From positions 62,001-126,000 of the forward strand of contig NZ_QURN01000005.1 in assembly GCF_003403035.1 (NCBI RefSeq): a DNA stretch of 64,000 nucleotides, given 5' to 3'. The translations under genes were made by a program, and so were the position numbers. This document shows positions 8,523 to 17,134 of this stretch, in pieces (the stretch's first letter is position 1; each line of letters begins with the position of its first letter). The notes below the pieces were generated by a model that was not told the DNA's origin, searched no databases, and was given only the letters and a program-made list of their open reading frames with translations. This DNA comes from Mesorhizobium denitrificans. GTDB taxonomy: Bacteria; Pseudomonadota; Alphaproteobacteria; Rhizobiales; Rhizobiaceae.

Positions 8523-9100
8523 AAAAACGCTCCGCTGCTGTTGCCTTTCTCGGTCTGCTCGCCATCTGCGGCAGCGCGTTCGCGACAGGCACCATCCTGT
8601 CCACAATCACGCCAGCGGACCAGAAGCGCCTCGACAATTATGAAAAAACGCGGGCTGCCGCCATTGCCGAAGCCAAGGCGGGTGGCGATTCCGGAGAGTT
8701 TGCGGGCGTAGAGAAATTGCTCAACGCAAAGCAGCTTGAGTTTTCCGGCATGAAGCTGACCGGAAATTGGCGCTGCCGCGTGGTCAAGCTTGGCGAGAAT
8801 CTGCCGCTCGTCGTCTATGGCTGGTTCAAGTGCAAAGTCACCGATGACGGCTCGGGCTGGCAGTTGGAAAAGCGCACCGGCTCGCAGCGCACAAAGGGTC
8901 GCTTTTTCGATGACGGCCCCACCCGCCTCACCTACCTCGGCGTGGGCTATATCGACGGCGATACGCCCCCGGCATACGGCGCAGGACCAAAGTCGGATCA
9001 GGTTGGCTACGCCTTCCGCACCGGAAAGGATAGCTGGCGCATCGAGTTCCCAGAGCCCTATTATGAGTCGAAACTGGACATACTTGAACTGCGGCGGTGA
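8519..9100 (+). CDS. DUF4893 secreted protein
   Basis: 193 residues with an N-terminal signal peptide (cleavage probably after SAFA, residue ~22). The mature part has a lone WRCR and a later FKC, giving two possible disulfide cysteines, and it resembles DUF4893 proteins. It is coupled to the DUF1638 gene by an ATGA overlap, yet a secreted protein has no obvious role in cytoplasmic methyl transfer, so the link may only be transcriptional. No function is known. Confidence 0.7.
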   Translation: MKKRSAAVAFLGLLAICGSAFATGTILSTITPADQKRLDNYEKTRAAAIAEAKAGGDSGEFAGVEKLLNAKQLEFSGMKLTGNWRCRVVKLGENLPLVVYGWFKCKVTDDGSGWQLEKRTGSQRTKGRFFDDGPTRLTYLGVGYIDGDTPPAYGAGPKSDQVGYAFRTGKDSWRIEFPEPYYESKLDILELRR

Positions 9101-9239
9101 ATTGCTTTGATCGGTTTGATTTGCATCAACGCGCTGTTTATGTTTCAGGGCTGAAAGCTGTCATCAAAGATTAAGGCATCCCCCTCACAATCTCGGCGGG
9201 TTGCTTCGCTGGAGACTGTGCACGTATGGGGCTATGTGA

Positions 9240-9887
9240 ATGAAGACGTTTGACGACGGGCCGGAAGGCTCTGCGCCGCGACTTCGTCGCTCCCGGCGCC
9301 TGTCGGAAGTCTTTGCGCAGCTTGCGCGCGACGCCGAAGGCCCCGTAACGCTTGATCATATTTGCAAATCGCTCGGCGCGCGCGCTTTTGCGCCCATGCT
9401 GGTGCTTTTCGCCGGGCTTAACCTCTTGCCATTGCCGCCTGGCTCCTCAGCCGTTCTCGGCCTCCCGCTCATCATCATCGCAGCACAGATGGTATCTGGC
9501 AGACGCCGGACATGGCTGCCGGAAATGCTTGGCAAGCGATCGCTCAGCGCCGAGCAATTTCGCAGCATCATGGCATCGCTGGTGCCGCGCCTTGCAAAGA
9601 TGGAAAAGCTTATCAAGCCGCGTTACTGGCCCTTTTGGCGCAGGCAGGGCGAACGCGTTGTCGGCGGCATCGCGCTGTTCATGGCGATTGTGGTGACGCT
9701 GCCGATTCCCGGCGGCAATTGGCTTCCGGCGTTCTGCACTACCCTGCTCGGTCTTTCGCTTCTTGAACGCGACGGCATATTGTTCGCGCTTGGCGGCCTT
9801 GTGGGCGTCGTCGCTATGGCCGTTATTGTCGGTATATTCACAGCTGCGGGCTTCGCGGGGCATGCACTTCTTGCGTGGATAATGTAG
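9240..9887 (+). CDS. ExoD-family membrane protein (exopolysaccharide synthesis)
   Basis: 215 residues. The N-terminal third is soluble and basic; four hydrophobic segments follow, with the ExoD pattern around FAGLNLLPLPPGSSAVLGLPL and TLPIPGGNWLPA. ExoD was described in Sinorhizobium as affecting exopolysaccharide production and alkaline tolerance; its biochemical activity is unknown. It lies alone between the DUF4893 gene and the next cluster genes with about 100-140 bp on each side. Confidence 0.85.
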   Translation: MKTFDDGPEGSAPRLRRSRRLSEVFAQLARDAEGPVTLDHICKSLGARAFAPMLVLFAGLNLLPLPPGSSAVLGLPLIIIAAQMVSGRRRTWLPEMLGKRSLSAEQFRSIMASLVPRLAKMEKLIKPRYWPFWRRQGERVVGGIALFMAIVVTLPIPGGNWLPAFCTTLLGLSLLERDGILFALGGLVGVVAMAVIVGIFTAAGFAGHALLAWIM

Positions 9888-9988
9888 CGCAAAGTACGCG
9901 TCGTTTTTGAATGCGCGCGCGTCGTGCCGCAACAAGCGAGCGATCACTGCTTGCGGCAATGCTTTCAGATAGATCCATGTGAGGCGAT

Positions 9989-10291
9989 ATGGCTGATCTT
10001 ATTGTCGTTTATTGGCGAGACATTCCCGCGCAGGTAATCGTGCGCAAGGGGCGGCAGAATGCAAAGCGGGAATTGCCGCTGCGCTTCACCGAGGCCATCG
10101 ACATGGCCGCCATGCGTTCCGGCGACAGCGATACGGATGCCTACCTTGCCGAGTGGCGCAAGGCCAACCCCGTAGCCGTTGGCGACGAACTCGAAGCTGA
10201 GGCGGACAAGGCCGCTGCGGCGCTGGATGCTGAGTACCCACGCGAGCGCCTCGTTGCGCTTGCCAAGGCAGGCGGCAAGGAAAATGGCTGA
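9989..10291 (+). CDS. 'Virulence factor' domain protein of the one-carbon cluster
   Basis: 100 residues matching the small alphaproteobacterial family labelled 'virulence factor' (PF13769-type) at VVYWRDIPAQVIVRKGR and LPLRFTEAIDMAAMR. The name is historical and carries no mechanism. It is the first gene of a rightward set that leads into the MTHFR C-terminal gene (8-base overlap), MetF, the corrinoid methyltransferase and the reductive activator. This steady association points to a role in corrinoid/folate methyl metabolism, not virulence; that is inference. Confidence 0.75.
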   Translation: MADLIVVYWRDIPAQVIVRKGRQNAKRELPLRFTEAIDMAAMRSGDSDTDAYLAEWRKANPVAVGDELEAEADKAAAALDAEYPRERLVALAKAGGKENG

Positions 10292-10928
10292 GAACAAGAC
10301 CCAATCGACGACAGCAGCAGGACCGGCCAGCGCTGCAGCTGAATCGCTGCCACCCGTCGCCAAGGCAGGCGAAACGCAGGCAAGTGTGGTCAAGAAAACT
10401 GCGCCGAAAACTGACTACAAACCGGCAGACGTTTCGCCTCAGCGGCGCGTCCAGCGCAGCTATACCGTACGGCTATGGTCGATCCGCCATTCGCGCGCAC
10501 TGGAATGGTTCTACGCGCGCTTTGCCAGTATGTTCCTGAAGCTGCATCCCATTTGGAAGGCAATTGGCTACGGTCGCGTTGAAGCGCCGATCAAATTTGT
10601 CGAGCGCAACGTAAAAGGTTTCATGTTCGATTGCCGCATGTGCGGCCAATGCGTGCTTTCCTCCACCGGCATGTCCTGCCCGATGAACTGCCCCAAGCAG
10701 TTGCGCAACGGCCCTTGCGGCGGCGTGCGCGCAAACGGCAATTGCGAGGTTGAGCCCAACATGCCCTGTGTATGGGTGAAGGCGTGGGAAGGGTCGCGCA
10801 ACATGGCGCATGGGGATATGATTTTGAACGTGCAGAAGCCGGTGGATCAGTCGTTGCGCGAAACATCCGCGTGGCTGCGCGTCACGGCCCAGGCCGCCGC
10901 TTCGCGGGAACACGGAGCGCAAACGTGA
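10284..10928 (+). CDS. Methylenetetrahydrofolate reductase C-terminal (MTHFR_C) zinc/iron-binding protein
   Basis: 214 residues from the ATG at 10284, overlapping the previous gene by 8 bases. After a low-complexity N-terminal ~60 residues, the rest carries the MTHFR_C cysteine pattern: CRMCGQCVLSSTGMSCPMNCPK followed by GPCGGVR, NCEV and PCVW. In acetogen-type enzymes this module accompanies MetF and binds zinc or Fe-S clusters. Here it is a free-standing gene ahead of metF (separated by a palindromic repeat). It is likely the electron-transfer or structural partner of the MetF at 11.2 kb. Confidence 0.85.
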   Translation: MAENKTQSTTAAGPASAAAESLPPVAKAGETQASVVKKTAPKTDYKPADVSPQRRVQRSYTVRLWSIRHSRALEWFYARFASMFLKLHPIWKAIGYGRVEAPIKFVERNVKGFMFDCRMCGQCVLSSTGMSCPMNCPKQLRNGPCGGVRANGNCEVEPNMPCVWVKAWEGSRNMAHGDMILNVQKPVDQSLRETSAWLRVTAQAAASREHGAQT

Positions 10929-10971
10929 TGGCCGTTTCGACCTCGATGGCGCGCATGGCACCCCCACCCCT

Positions 10972-11129
10972 TACCCCTCATCCTCTTGCCGCCACCTTCT
11001 GCCACAAGGGGAGAAGGACGAAAATTGCAGCGTGGGCGTCAATCTCACGCGTCTCGGAGCTTGCCAGAGGTCGCAACCACCTGCCTTCTCCCCTTGTGGC
11101 AGAAGGTGCCGGCAGGCGGATGAGGGGTA
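10972..11129. repeat. Large imperfect palindrome (RIME/REP-like), copy 1
   Basis: Two ~46-base arms (10972-11018 and 11084-11129) are near-complementary, built around CCTTCT/AGAAGG and CCCCTCAT/ATGAGGGG cores. The same arm sequence recurs at five other intergenic places in this window. Here it separates the MTHFR_C gene from metF and could form a long hairpin in the operon transcript. Confidence 0.85.
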
Positions 11130-11183
11130 CAAAAACCGCCCTCGCTACCAAACAAATCGGACGCAAAGCGGGAGAGTCTTTTC

Positions 11184-12281
11184 ATGGCTAAGCGGCCCGT
11201 ACACATCGACGAAAACCCCGAAGGCGTACACCTTCCGCTAGAGCCCCTGCCCGGCCATTCATCGCGTGGTCGGCTTGAGCGCGTTCTGCGTCGCGGGGAG
11301 TTTGCCGTCACCACCGAACTCAACCCGCCAGACAGCGCCGACCCGGAAGACGTCTACAACCGCGCCAAGGTGTTTGACGGCTGGGTGGACGGCATCAACG
11401 CTGTCGATGCGTCGGGCGCAAACTGCCACATGTCGTCTGTCGGAATTTGCGCGCTGCTCACCCGCATGGGCTATGCGCCAATCATGCAGATTGCCTGCCG
11501 CGACAAGAACCGCATCGCAATTCAGGGTGATGTCTTGGGCGGGGCGGCAATGGGTGTCGCAAACATCCTTTGCCTCACTGGCGACGGCGTTCAGGCAGGC
11601 GACCAGCCCGGCGCAAAGCCCGTATTCGACCTCGATTCCATCTCGCTGCTCGAAACCATCCGCATCATGCGCGACAATGGAAAATTCCTGTCGGGCCGCA
11701 AGCTCACCACACCGCCACAGCTTTTCCTTGGCGCGGCCGTGAACCCCTTTGCGCCGCCCTTTGATTTCCGACCGCTTCACCTCGGCAAGAAGATCGCGGC
11801 GGGCGCGCAATTCGTGCAAACGCAATATTGCTTCGACGTACCGATGTTCAAAACCTTCATGCAGAAGGCGCGTGACCTCGGCCATACTGAAAAAGTCTTC
11901 GTTCTGTGCGGGGTCGGTCCGCTGGCCTCCGCGAAAACCGCAAAATGGATTCGCTCGAACGTTCCCGGCATCCATATCCCGGATGCGATCATCAAGCGGT
12001 TGGAAGGTGCTGAAGATCAGAAGAAAGAAGGCAAGCGCATCTGCATCGACATCATCAACGAGGTGAAGGAAATTGCAGGCGTTTCCGGCGTCCATGTCAT
12101 GGCGTATCGGCAGGAGGAATATGTCGCCGAGATCGTCGATGAATCAGGCGTGCTCAAAGGCCGGCGTCCGTGGCAGCGCGAAGCGCGGCAGGACGACCGC
12201 ATGGTTGCCGAACGGCTCGACGAAATTTTGCAGAAAAACAAGATCGAAACACAAGTCGATCTGGTGAAGACGGCGCACTGA
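11184..12281 (+). CDS. Methylenetetrahydrofolate reductase family protein (MetF)
   Basis: 365 residues forming the MTHFR TIM barrel: FAVTTELNPPDSADP near the N-terminus (catalytic Glu of the family), CLTGDG for the flavin site, and GAQFVQTQYCFD and GVGPLAS near the C-terminal strands. It differs from the housekeeping methionine-pathway enzyme by its companion MTHFR_C gene and its placement beside corrinoid methyltransferases. In this context it probably runs in the oxidative direction, turning methyl-THF from betaine demethylation into methylene-THF; direction is inferred, not seen. Confidence 0.88.
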   Translation: MAKRPVHIDENPEGVHLPLEPLPGHSSRGRLERVLRRGEFAVTTELNPPDSADPEDVYNRAKVFDGWVDGINAVDASGANCHMSSVGICALLTRMGYAPIMQIACRDKNRIAIQGDVLGGAAMGVANILCLTGDGVQAGDQPGAKPVFDLDSISLLETIRIMRDNGKFLSGRKLTTPPQLFLGAAVNPFAPPFDFRPLHLGKKIAAGAQFVQTQYCFDVPMFKTFMQKARDLGHTEKVFVLCGVGPLASAKTAKWIRSNVPGIHIPDAIIKRLEGAEDQKKEGKRICIDIINEVKEIAGVSGVHVMAYRQEEYVAEIVDESGVLKGRRPWQREARQDDRMVAERLDEILQKNKIETQVDLVKTAH

Positions 12282-12312
12282 CCGTGCGCGCTCTTGAACA
12301 AGAACAAATAAC

Positions 12313-12334
12313 GATATAAAGAAGTCTTTATATC
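12313..12334. promoter_or_regulatory. 22-bp near-perfect palindrome ahead of the corrinoid methyltransferase gene
   Basis: GATATAAAGA and its exact reverse complement flank a 2-base centre, ending 13 bases before the ATG at 12348 and just upstream of the AGAGGAG ribosome site. The AT-rich shape resembles operators of ArsR-type methionine-cycle regulators (SahR/SamR class) as I recall them; this needs a motif comparison. It could act as an operator for an internal promoter. Confidence 0.55.
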
Positions 12335-12347
12335 AGAGGAGAGCTTT

Positions 12348-13316
12348 ATGACCCGCACGATCGTTGCGTCTGCAACCCGCGAAATCGTTATCGGCTTCGA
12401 TCAACCCTTTTGCGTGATCGGCGAGAGGATCAACCCGACCGGCCGCAAGAAGCTCGCTGCGGAAATGCAGGCAGGCAACTTCGAGACTGTCATCAAGGAC
12501 GCGCTCGAACAGGCTGCAGCTGGCGCAACCATGCTCGACGTGAATGCGGGCGTAACGGCAGTTGACCCGAACGCGACAGAACCGGCGCTGCTCGTTCAAA
12601 CAATTGAAATCGTGCAGAATTTGGTGGACCTCCCCATCTCCATCGACTCGTCCGTCACCGCCGCCATCGAGGCTGGCCTGAAGGTGGCGAAGGGCCGCCC
12701 GCTGGTAAACTCCGTCACCGGCGAGGAAGAAAAGCTCGAAGCCATTCTGCCATTGGTCAAGAAATACAACGTTCCGGTCGTCGCGATCTCGAACGACGAA
12801 ACCGGCATTTCCATGGACCCGGATGTGCGTTTTGCGGTCGCCAAGAAGATCGTCGAACGCGCCATGGATCACGGCATCAAGCCGGAAGACGTCGTAGTCG
12901 ATCCGCTCGTCATGCCGATCGGCGCACTTGGCGATGCTGGCCGTCAGGTGTTTGCGCTGCTGCGCCGCCTGCGCGAAGAATTGAAGGTCAATACAACCTG
13001 CGGCCTTTCGAACATTTCGTTCGGCCTGCCGCACCGTCACGGCATCAACGGTGCATTCATCCCGATGGTCATCGGCGCGGGCATGACGTCGGCCATCATG
13101 AATCCTTGCCGTCCGCAGGAAATGGAAGCTGTTCGCGGCGCAAACGTGCTCAACGGCACGGACAAGGACTGCATGAACTGGATCCGCACCTACAAGGACT
13201 ACAAGCCCGGTGAACACGCCGCTCCTGCTCCGGTTCCGGTCACTGCTCCGGGCGACGCTGGCGCAGCCGGTGGCCGCCGCCGTGGCGGACGTGAAGCCCG
13301 CAGAGCGCAGGGATAA
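12348..13316 (+). CDS. Methyltetrahydrofolate:corrinoid methyltransferase (pterin-binding, AcsE/MtvA-like)
   Basis: 322 residues; AGAGGAG precedes the ATG. The fold is the dihydropteroate-synthase-like pterin barrel: GERINPTGRKK at residues ~25-35, MLDVNAG, SIDSS, VNSVTGEE and the later VDPLVMPIGA and GLSNISFGLP are hallmarks of methyl-THF corrinoid methyltransferases. It should move the methyl group between the corrinoid protein (6953-7645) and tetrahydrofolate. The last ~27 residues are a Gly/Arg-rich tail unlike the family core and similar in character to the N-terminus of the MttB protein and the C-terminus of the activator. Confidence 0.9.
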   Translation: MTRTIVASATREIVIGFDQPFCVIGERINPTGRKKLAAEMQAGNFETVIKDALEQAAAGATMLDVNAGVTAVDPNATEPALLVQTIEIVQNLVDLPISIDSSVTAAIEAGLKVAKGRPLVNSVTGEEEKLEAILPLVKKYNVPVVAISNDETGISMDPDVRFAVAKKIVERAMDHGIKPEDVVVDPLVMPIGALGDAGRQVFALLRRLREELKVNTTCGLSNISFGLPHRHGINGAFIPMVIGAGMTSAIMNPCRPQEMEAVRGANVLNGTDKDCMNWIRTYKDYKPGEHAAPAPVPVTAPGDAGAAGGRRRGGREARRAQG

Positions 13317-13330
13317 TAGCAGCCATGCCG

Positions 13331-13489
13331 GACCCGCTCATTCGCCAGCCGGCACCTTCTCCCTCAAGGGGAGAAGGAAGACTTCCGCAATGTCCCACGC
13401 AATTTGCAGCGTTGGCGATTGAAACCAACGCTCGCAATATCGGCCTTCTCTCCGTGCGGGAGAAGGTGCCGGCAGGCGGATGAGGGGTA
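13331..13489. repeat. Large imperfect palindrome (RIME/REP-like), copy 2
   Basis: Arms at 13331-13378 and 13444-13489 repeat the copy-1 core, including the identical GGTGCCGGCAGGCGGATGAG segment in the right arm. It lies between the methyltransferase gene and the activator gene, so copies 1 and 2 bracket metF plus the methyltransferase. Confidence 0.85.
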
Positions 13490-13495
13490 TTCATC

Positions 13496-15571
13496 ATGAA
13501 CGCACCTATAAATAGCGACGATCCTCTCGTTCTCTTCATGCCATCGGGCAAGCGCGGGCGCTTTCCTCTAGGCACGCCGATACTCGACGCGGCCCGCTCA
13601 CTGGGCGTTTATGTGGAGTCGGTCTGCGGCGGACGCGCGACATGCGGGCGCTGTCAGATCGAGGTGCAGGAAGGCAATTTCGCCAAGCACAAGATCGTTT
13701 CCTCGCTCGATCACATTTCGCCGAAAGGGCCAAAGGAAGAGCGCTACGAGAAAATTCGCGGCCTGCCGGACGGTCGCCGCCTCTCCTGCTCCGCCACGGT
13801 TCAGGGCGATCTTGTCATCGATGTTCCGCAAGATACGGTCATCAACGCGCAGGTGGTGCGCAAGGCAGCGACCGACCGCGTTATCGAGCGAAATTCGCCG
13901 GTTCAGCTTTGCTATGTCGAGGTCGATGAACCCGACATGCACAAGCCGCTTGGCGATCTGGACCGCCTCAAGCTCGTTCTTGAAAAGGATTGGGGCTGGA
14001 AGGATTTGCTGGTTGCGCCGCATATCATTCCGCAAGTTCAATCCATTCTGCGCAAGGGCAACTGGGGCGTAACCGCTGCAATCCATCGCGATATGGAATC
14101 TGCGCGGCCCTTCATTATCGGCCTGTTTCCGGGTCTGAAGAACGAAGCCTACGGCATCGCCTGCGACATCGGCTCGACGACCATCGCAATGCACCTCGTA
14201 TCGCTGCTATCGGGCCGAATTGCCGCCTCTTCCGGTACGTCAAACCCGCAGATTCGCTTCGGCGAAGACCTGATGAGCCGGGTGTCATATGTGATGATGA
14301 ACCCGGACGGACGCGAGGCCATGACCAAGGCCGTTCGCGAGGCGGTAAACACGCTGATCGGCAAGGTTTGCGAAGAAGGCAATGTGGATCGAAACGACAT
14401 TTTCGACTGCGTTTTTGTTGCCAATCCAATCATGCACCACCTGTTCCTGGGCATCGACCCAACGGAACTCGGGCAAGCTCCATTCGCACTGGCGGTATCG
14501 GGCGCGCTGCAATATTGGGCGCATGAAATCGATATCGAAGTGAACCGCGGCGCACGGCTTTACACTCTACCTTGCATCGCCGGCCATGTGGGCGCAGATG
14601 CGGCAGGCGCGACCCTTTCCGAAGGCCCGTACCGTCAAGACAAGATGATGCTTCTGGTTGATGTCGGCACCAATGCGGAAATCGTATTAGGCAATAAAAA
14701 CAGGGTTGTAGCAGCATCTTCTCCGACCGGACCGGCTTTTGAAGGTGCCGAAATTTCGTCTGGTCAACGCGCCGCGCCGGGAGCCATCGAGCGGGTGCGT
14801 ATCGACCCGATAACACTTGAGCCGCGATACCGGATCATCGGCGTTGACAAGTGGTCCGATGAGGAAGGTTTCGAGGACGAATCCTGGAAAACCGGCGTTA
14901 CCGGTATCTGCGGTTCGGCCATCATCGAGGTGGTCGCGGAGATGTATCTGTCAGGCATCATCTCCGAAGACGGCGTTGTCGATGGATCGCTTGCCGAACG
15001 CAGCACGCGCATCATTCCAAACGGCAGAACCTTTTCTTACTTGCTCCGGGAAGGACGCGAGGGCGAGCCGCGCATCACCGTTACGCAAAACGACATTCGC
15101 GCCATCCAGCTTGCCAAGGCAGCGCTTTATGCCGGCGTCAAACTTCTGATGGAAAAACAAGGCATTGACCACGTCGACACGATCCGTTTCGCGGGTGCTT
15201 TCGGCTCCTTCATCGATCCCAAATATGCGATGGTTCTGGGCCTGATCCCGGATTGCGATCTATCCGAAGTCAAGGCGGTCGGCAACGCCGCCGGAACCGG
15301 CGCGTTGATGGCGCTTCTCAATCGCGGATACCGCCGTGAGATCGAAAAAGAAGTGTCGAAAATCGAGAAGATCGAGACAGCGCTGGAACCCAATTTCCAG
15401 CAATTATTCATCGACGCAATGGCGCTGCCGAACAAGGTCGATCCGTTCCCCAAACTGTCGGAACAGGTGACGCTGCCGCCCCGAAAAGTGCTCGAAGGAA
15501 ATGGCGATTCGGGCGACGGATCACCCCGCCGAAGGTCACGCGAAGAGCGCGCAGCACGCCGAAACCGCTGA
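13496..15571 (+). CDS. Corrinoid reductive activator (RACo-type ASKHA ATPase with N-terminal 2Fe-2S)
   Basis: 691 residues. An N-terminal plant-type 2Fe-2S ferredoxin domain carries Cys44, Cys50, Cys53 and Cys98. The C-terminal part is the ASKHA/DUF4445 ATPase: CDIGSTTIAMHL, LLVDVGTNAEIVLG and FAGAFGSFIDPKYAMVLGL match the phosphate and adenosine motifs. Such enzymes use ATP to reduce accidentally oxidised Co(II) back to Co(I) in corrinoid proteins. It therefore completes the methyl-transfer module. The last ~20 residues are Arg-rich (PRRRSREERAARRNR). Confidence 0.93.
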   Translation: MNAPINSDDPLVLFMPSGKRGRFPLGTPILDAARSLGVYVESVCGGRATCGRCQIEVQEGNFAKHKIVSSLDHISPKGPKEERYEKIRGLPDGRRLSCSATVQGDLVIDVPQDTVINAQVVRKAATDRVIERNSPVQLCYVEVDEPDMHKPLGDLDRLKLVLEKDWGWKDLLVAPHIIPQVQSILRKGNWGVTAAIHRDMESARPFIIGLFPGLKNEAYGIACDIGSTTIAMHLVSLLSGRIAASSGTSNPQIRFGEDLMSRVSYVMMNPDGREAMTKAVREAVNTLIGKVCEEGNVDRNDIFDCVFVANPIMHHLFLGIDPTELGQAPFALAVSGALQYWAHEIDIEVNRGARLYTLPCIAGHVGADAAGATLSEGPYRQDKMMLLVDVGTNAEIVLGNKNRVVAASSPTGPAFEGAEISSGQRAAPGAIERVRIDPITLEPRYRIIGVDKWSDEEGFEDESWKTGVTGICGSAIIEVVAEMYLSGIISEDGVVDGSLAERSTRIIPNGRTFSYLLREGREGEPRITVTQNDIRAIQLAKAALYAGVKLLMEKQGIDHVDTIRFAGAFGSFIDPKYAMVLGLIPDCDLSEVKAVGNAAGTGALMALLNRGYRREIEKEVSKIEKIETALEPNFQQLFIDAMALPNKVDPFPKLSEQVTLPPRKVLEGNGDSGDGSPRRRSREERAARRNR

Positions 15572-15747
15572 TAAACCCCCGCATTCTGCGCGCAAAATGA
15601 ACTGTTTCGGCAAAAATACGCCCGTATAATTGCCGAAACCGCGCGCAAAATTGCATTTATGTACGCGCATTAATCATGACATCGTGAATTTTCATAGCTC
15701 ACCTGCAAATTTGGCAGGCGATCCAACCTTGTCGCCCATCGTCACAA

Positions 15748-15759
15748 TTGATATATCAA
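15748..15759. promoter_or_regulatory. 12-bp palindrome upstream of DUF1127 gene
   Basis: TTGATATATCAA lies 62 bases before the DUF1127 start at 15822. It is short, and binding by the nearby LysR regulator is only a possibility. The rest of the 250-bp gap from 15572 holds an imperfect inverted repeat near 15601-15641 (GTTTCGGCAA/TTGCCGAAAC) of unknown role. Confidence 0.3.
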
Positions 15760-15821
15760 CCGCGTGATAATTCGACGCTTGAGGCAGTCATGTGCTTCGC
15801 GTTTTTGAAGGTAAAACCAAA

Positions 15822-16004
15822 ATGAACATGTCCAAAGCACTGGCGTGGATCGCCAGCGGTCATCTCAAATCGCGTGCTGACCGCCGTACCGCAAACATCA
15901 TCAATTCGCTGCCTGAAGAAATCCAGAAGGACATCGGTTGGCGCTGGACGTCAAACCGTCGCGAAAAGGGCGGCAAAGCTGATCTGAAGTTCGAAATCAT
16001 CTGA
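15822..16004 (+). CDS. DUF1127 small protein
   Basis: 60 residues from the ATG at 15822 (GAAGGT upstream; ATG at 15828 is also possible). The C-terminal part carries the DUF1127 pattern RTANIINSLPEEIQKDIGWRW. These small basic alphaproteobacterial proteins are reported to bind RNA and to affect phosphate and carbon metabolism in some species. A second DUF1127 gene lies 1.1 kb away on the other side of a LysR gene. Confidence 0.85.
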   Translation: MNMSKALAWIASGHLKSRADRRTANIINSLPEEIQKDIGWRWTSNRREKGGKADLKFEII

Positions 16005-16107
16005 TTTGACGATCTGAACTTTCGTCATCCTCGGGACAAGCCCGAGAACTACGGCTGGCGGTGGCTTCGAACGGTTGGAAGTGCCGGACGGATGCCGATC
16101 GAAGGCA

Positions 16108-17004
16108 TCAGAATTTGCCCGTTTCGCGGAATGCCTCGAATGCCGCGCGGATGTGATCCGCGGCGGCTTTGACCGGCGCCGCAGCATCCTGCCCAACCAA
16201 CATGGCCAGCGAATATTGCCCAATGGATGGCATACCGTCCTTCGGTCCGAGCTCGACCATTTCGTCGGTAATGAACGACTTCGGCAAAGGCGCGACGGCA
16301 AGATCCGACATGATCGCGGCGCGCTGTCCGGCGGTGTGGGCGCTCATATAGGCAACGCGGAAATTGCGACCGTCACGGGCCAGCGCCTCCATGGCACCGG
16401 CACGCCAGGCGCACCCCTCCTCCCAGACAGACACAGGCAGCGGTTCGCGCAAATGCGCAGAACCACCGCGCGCTCCGGCCCAGACGAATGGCTCGGTCAA
16501 CAGCGTTTCCGCACCATGCGAAGCGCCGGTCGAATTGGTCAGCAGGGTAATGTCCAGCGCACGGTCATCCATGCGGCGGCGCAGGTTCACGCTCTGATCA
16601 ATGACGACATCAACGGCGATTGACGGATGGGTCTGTGCAAAACGGCGCAGAACATGGGGCAAAACGCGCTCGCCGAAATCATCCGGCGCACCAAGACGCA
16701 CCACGCCGACAATATCCGGCACGACGAATTTGGAAACGGCCTCACGATTGATCGCCAGCAAACGACGGGCATAGCCTAGCAGGATTTCGCCATCCGTCGT
16801 GAGCGAAACGGAGCGGGCATCACGCGCGAAAACGGCGCGACCAAGAATGTCCTCAAGCTTCTTTATCTGCATGGAAACTGCAGAGGGAGTGCGAAAAACG
16901 GCATTGGCCGCCGAGGTGAAACTGCCCGTTTCCGCAATGGCGACGAAGGTGCGCAACACGTCCAAATCGAGCAACGGCAAGGGGTGATTCAGCGGCGCAT
17001 TCAT
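16108..17004 (-). CDS. LysR-family transcriptional regulator
   Basis: 298 residues. The N-terminal winged helix (about residues 10-70) reads DLDVLRTFVAIAETGSFTSA and then RTPSAVSMQIKKLED, the standard LysR HTH. A substrate-binding domain fills the rest. It is divergent from the DUF1127 gene at 17135 with a 130-bp shared control region that contains TTCAAT and ATTGAA half-sites about 40 bases apart. LysR next to DUF1127 is a common pair in rhizobial genomes; the inducer is unknown. Confidence 0.92.
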   Translation of the reverse strand: MNAPLNHPLPLLDLDVLRTFVAIAETGSFTSAANAVFRTPSAVSMQIKKLEDILGRAVFARDARSVSLTTDGEILLGYARRLLAINREAVSKFVVPDIVGVVRLGAPDDFGERVLPHVLRRFAQTHPSIAVDVVIDQSVNLRRRMDDRALDITLLTNSTGASHGAETLLTEPFVWAGARGGSAHLREPLPVSVWEEGCAWRAGAMEALARDGRNFRVAYMSAHTAGQRAAIMSDLAVAPLPKSFITDEMVELGPKDGMPSIGQYSLAMLVGQDAAAPVKAAADHIRAAFEAFRETGKF

Positions 17005-17134
17005 TTTCCGGCCTCATTCAATTTTTCTGACAGAACAGATCATTTCATTTCGTTTGATTGAACACAAATCGTGCGCGATAGTCAAGCCATCAGAAACGCC
17101 CGGCAGGTTGCCGGACCACAAAAAGGAGCAAGTT

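Noticed and set aside
9989-10291. A real virulence factor
   Set aside because: The label comes from the family name only; the gene context is one-carbon metabolism and nothing in the sequence suggests pathogenicity.
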